Below are positions 21,625 through 23,091 of a DNA stretch of 23,091 nucleotides, piece by piece. Position 1 is the stretch's first letter; every line of letters starts with the position of its first letter. The stretch lies in the NCBI GenBank assembly GCA_016291725.1, contig JAEEYJ010000203.1:1-23091 (forward strand), read 5' to 3'. The stretch comes from Solobacterium sp. Lineage in GTDB: Bacteria > Bacillota_I > Bacilli_A > Erysipelotrichales > Erysipelotrichaceae. Under the pieces are notes generated by a model. The model had not been told where the DNA came from. It did no database searches and saw only the letters and a list, made by a program, of their open reading frames with translations. The position numbers were made by a program, and so were the translations under genes.

Positions 21625-23091
21625 ATGGAAAGATTCGAATGCAGAACACCGGAAGTAGGAAAAGTAGGAAAGATCCTGGTAAAGCCGGGAGATCATGTAA
21701 AAGCAGGCGATGTCCTGGTGACGCTGGAAGTGGAGAAGGAAAACCACGACTACAAGAGCGAGATTGACGGCGTCGTCAAGGAAATCGGCTGCGAAGAAGG
21801 AAAGTATACCAAGCGCAACCAGCTTCTTGCGGCAGTGGAGCCGGAAGAAGCCGGTGCATTTGAGCTTAAAACACCGGAAGTCGGCAAGGTCGGAAAGATT
21901 CTTGTCAAGGAAGGCGACCGTGTCAAAGCGGGTGATGTACTGGTAACTCTGGAAGTGGAGAAGGAAAACCACGACTACAAGAGTGAAATTGATGGGATTG
22001 TCACCAGGATCGGCTGTGAAGAAGGCAAGTATACCAAGCGCTCGCAGGTGCTGGCCGTCGTAGAGCCGGAGACAGTGCAGGATTTTGAACTGAAGACGCC
22101 GGAAGTAGGCAAGGTCGGGAAGATTCTTGTAAAGAAAGGCGATTACGTCAGAGCGGGCGATGTCCTGGTAACGCTGGAAGTGGAAAAGGAGAACCATGAC
22201 TACAAGAGCGAGATTGACGGCATCGTCAAGGAGATCGGCTGCGAAGAGGGCAAGTATACCAAGCGCAGCCAGGTACTGGCTGTAGTCACTCCGGCAGAAG
22301 CTCCTGCGGCAGATGCCGAACTGCTGACCATTGTTGCGGCGGAAGACGGCAAGGTCGGCAAGGTCAATGTCAAAGCCGGTGATCATGTTGAACGCAAGAC
22401 TGTCATCGCTACGGTGGAACTGGATAAAGGCAACCGTTTCTACAAGACAATGAAAGCGGGCACCATCCGTGAGCTGAATGTTGTGGAAGGCGGCGAAGTC
22501 AGGAAGGATGATGTAATCGCTGTTATTGCGCTGGATGGTGAGACATCGCCAAAGGAAATCCGTACACATGCCGAGGTACTGATCATCGGCGGCGGTCCGG
22601 GCGGCTATGTTGCGGCAATCTATGCGGCAAAGCGCGGTAAAAAAGTGACTCTTGTGGAAAAGGGCAGCCTGGGCGGTACCTGCCTGAATGTCGGCTGCAT
22701 TCCTACAAAAGCGCTTGTGAAGAGCTCGGAAGTCTACCAGACCATTCTGCGTTCAGAGGAATTCGGCATTCTTTCGGGTACACCTTCCGTGGATATGCAG
22801 AAACTGCTGGACCACAAGAACAATACCGTCAACAGACTGGTCACCGGTGTAGGCTATCTGATGAACAAGAACAGCGTGACAGTGATCAAAGGAACTGCTT
22901 CCTTCCTCAATGATAAAGAAGTTGAAGTAACCACTGCAGAGGGCAAACAGATCATTGCGTTTGATGACGCAATCATTGCGACAGGCTCTTCGCCTGCAAA
23001 GCTGCCGGTGCCCGGCTACGATCTGCCGTTTGTGATGAACAGTACGGCAGCTCTGGATCTGCAGGAACTGCCCGGGACAATGACCATCATC
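21625..23091 (+). CDS. lpdA: Dihydrolipoamide dehydrogenase (E3) with four N-terminal lipoyl domains, cut by window end
   Basis: The frame runs open for 489 codons to the window edge. Four lipoyl-type domains come first: three nearly identical copies at residues 4-78, 79-153 and 154-228, with predicted lipoyl-Lys 38, 113 and 188 in EVEKEN, and a diverged one at about 232-303 with Lys268 in ELDKGN. Each Lys has Glu at -3 and Gly at -16, as lipoylated domains usually do. The E3 part starts near residue 316 with the FAD-binding GGGPGGYVAA (322-331) and the redox pair GGTCLNVGCIPTK (Cys353, Cys358). It should reoxidise dihydrolipoyl groups in a 2-oxoacid dehydrogenase or related complex. E3 with one lipoyl domain is known; four is unusual. 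E1/E2 genes are not in the window and may lie downstream. Confidence 0.92.
   Translation, partial: MERFECRTPEVGKVGKILVKPGDHVKAGDVLVTLEVEKENHDYKSEIDGVVKEIGCEEGKYTKRNQLLAAVEPEEAGAFELKTPEVGKVGKILVKEGDRVKAGDVLVTLEVEKENHDYKSEIDGIVTRIGCEEGKYTKRSQVLAVVEPETVQDFELKTPEVGKVGKILVKKGDYVRAGDVLVTLEVEKENHDYKSEIDGIVKEIGCEEGKYTKRSQVLAVVTPAEAPAADAELLTIVAAEDGKVGKVNVKAGDHVERKTVIATVELDKGNRFYKTMKAGTIRELNVVEGGEVRKDDVIAVIALDGETSPKEIRTHAEVLIIGGGPGGYVAAIYAAKRGKKVTLVEKGSLGGTCLNVGCIPTKALVKSSEVYQTILRSEEFGILSGTPSVDMQKLLDHKNNTVNRLVTGVGYLMNKNSVTVIKGTASFLNDKEVEVTTAEGKQIIAFDDAIIATGSSPAKLPVPGYDLPFVMNSTAALDLQELPGTMTII
21634..22308 (+). repeat. Three tandem 225-bp in-frame repeats encoding lipoyl domains
   Basis: Three in-frame units of 225 bases (21634-21858, 21859-22083, 22084-22308) encode near-identical 75-residue lipoyl domains. 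Over the 64-residue core, units 1 and 3 differ at 7 positions, units 2 and 3 at 5, and units 1 and 2 at 8. Residues 27-49, 102-124 and 177-199 are identical in all three. Many codons are shared too, suggesting recent duplication or gene conversion. Confidence 0.92.

Noticed and set aside
21634..22308. Direct repeats considered as a CRISPR-like or mobile repeat array
   Set aside because: The units are 225 bases, contiguous without spacers, in frame and encode lipoyl domains.
21592..22569. Long antisense reading frame opposite the lipoyl repeats
   Set aside because: It is a shadow of the repeated coding sequence; the Leu/Phe-rich repeats mirror the + strand codons and there is no ribosome site.

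Overview
The window looks like a chromosomal segment from a host-associated, fermentative Firmicute. The base composition is moderate and Shine-Dalgarno sites (AGGAGG type) are clear. CcpA-type cre sites, an MsmX-type sugar ATPase and a lipoyl-bearing dihydrolipoamide dehydrogenase all fit this group. An Erysipelotrichia-like lineage is my best guess, but the sequence alone does not prove it. I see no tRNA, rRNA, CRISPR array, insertion sequence or phage gene, and no gene-free stretch over 300 bases.

Region 1 (37-4436, + strand) is a run of seven closely spaced small genes: an unknown helical protein, an ASCH-domain protein, a GyrI-like small-molecule-binding protein, an AlkD-type DNA glycosylase, an unknown Trp/Gly-rich protein, a DUF1697 protein and an alpha/beta hydrolase. 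A terminator at 4510-4544 follows. The GyrI-like/AlkD pair resembles the detoxify-and-repair pair that protects producers of cyclopropane DNA alkylators.

Region 2 (4557-12081, + strand) is a maltose/maltodextrin-type operon: a LacI-family regulator, ATPase, lipoprotein binding protein, two permeases and a membrane-anchored GH13 alpha-glucanase. Its promoter carries a perfect cre over the -10 box and an 18-bp palindromic operator at the start of the transcript. The lacI gene has no ribosome binding site, but a 10-codon mini-ORF ends one base before its start codon.

Region 3 (12082-17106, + strand) is a second ABC import operon with its own promoter and cre-like site. It encodes a lipoprotein binding protein of the iron/phospho-compound type, an FbpC/PotA-like ATPase, a 635-residue double permease and a YihX-type HAD phosphatase, and it ends at a strong terminator. 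In both operons the binding-protein gene is flanked by hairpins without U-tracts, probably mRNA stability elements.

Region 4 (17189-21479) holds smaller units: a Nudix hydrolase with a PfkB kinase (+), a TalC-type transaldolase (-), a metallo-beta-lactamase-fold hydrolase (+), and a GNAT acetyltransferase with a flavin reductase-like protein (-). Bidirectional terminators separate the convergent genes.

Region 5 (21480-23091) has divergent promoters around a perfect ATTGTGA-N5-TCACAAT palindrome. Beyond it lies a dihydrolipoamide dehydrogenase, cut by the window end, with four N-terminal lipoyl domains. Three of these are near-identical 75-residue tandem copies, the most unusual feature in the window. 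Overall the window combines carbohydrate import and processing, sugar-phosphate metabolism and 2-oxoacid dehydrogenase function with a small stress or detoxification operon.
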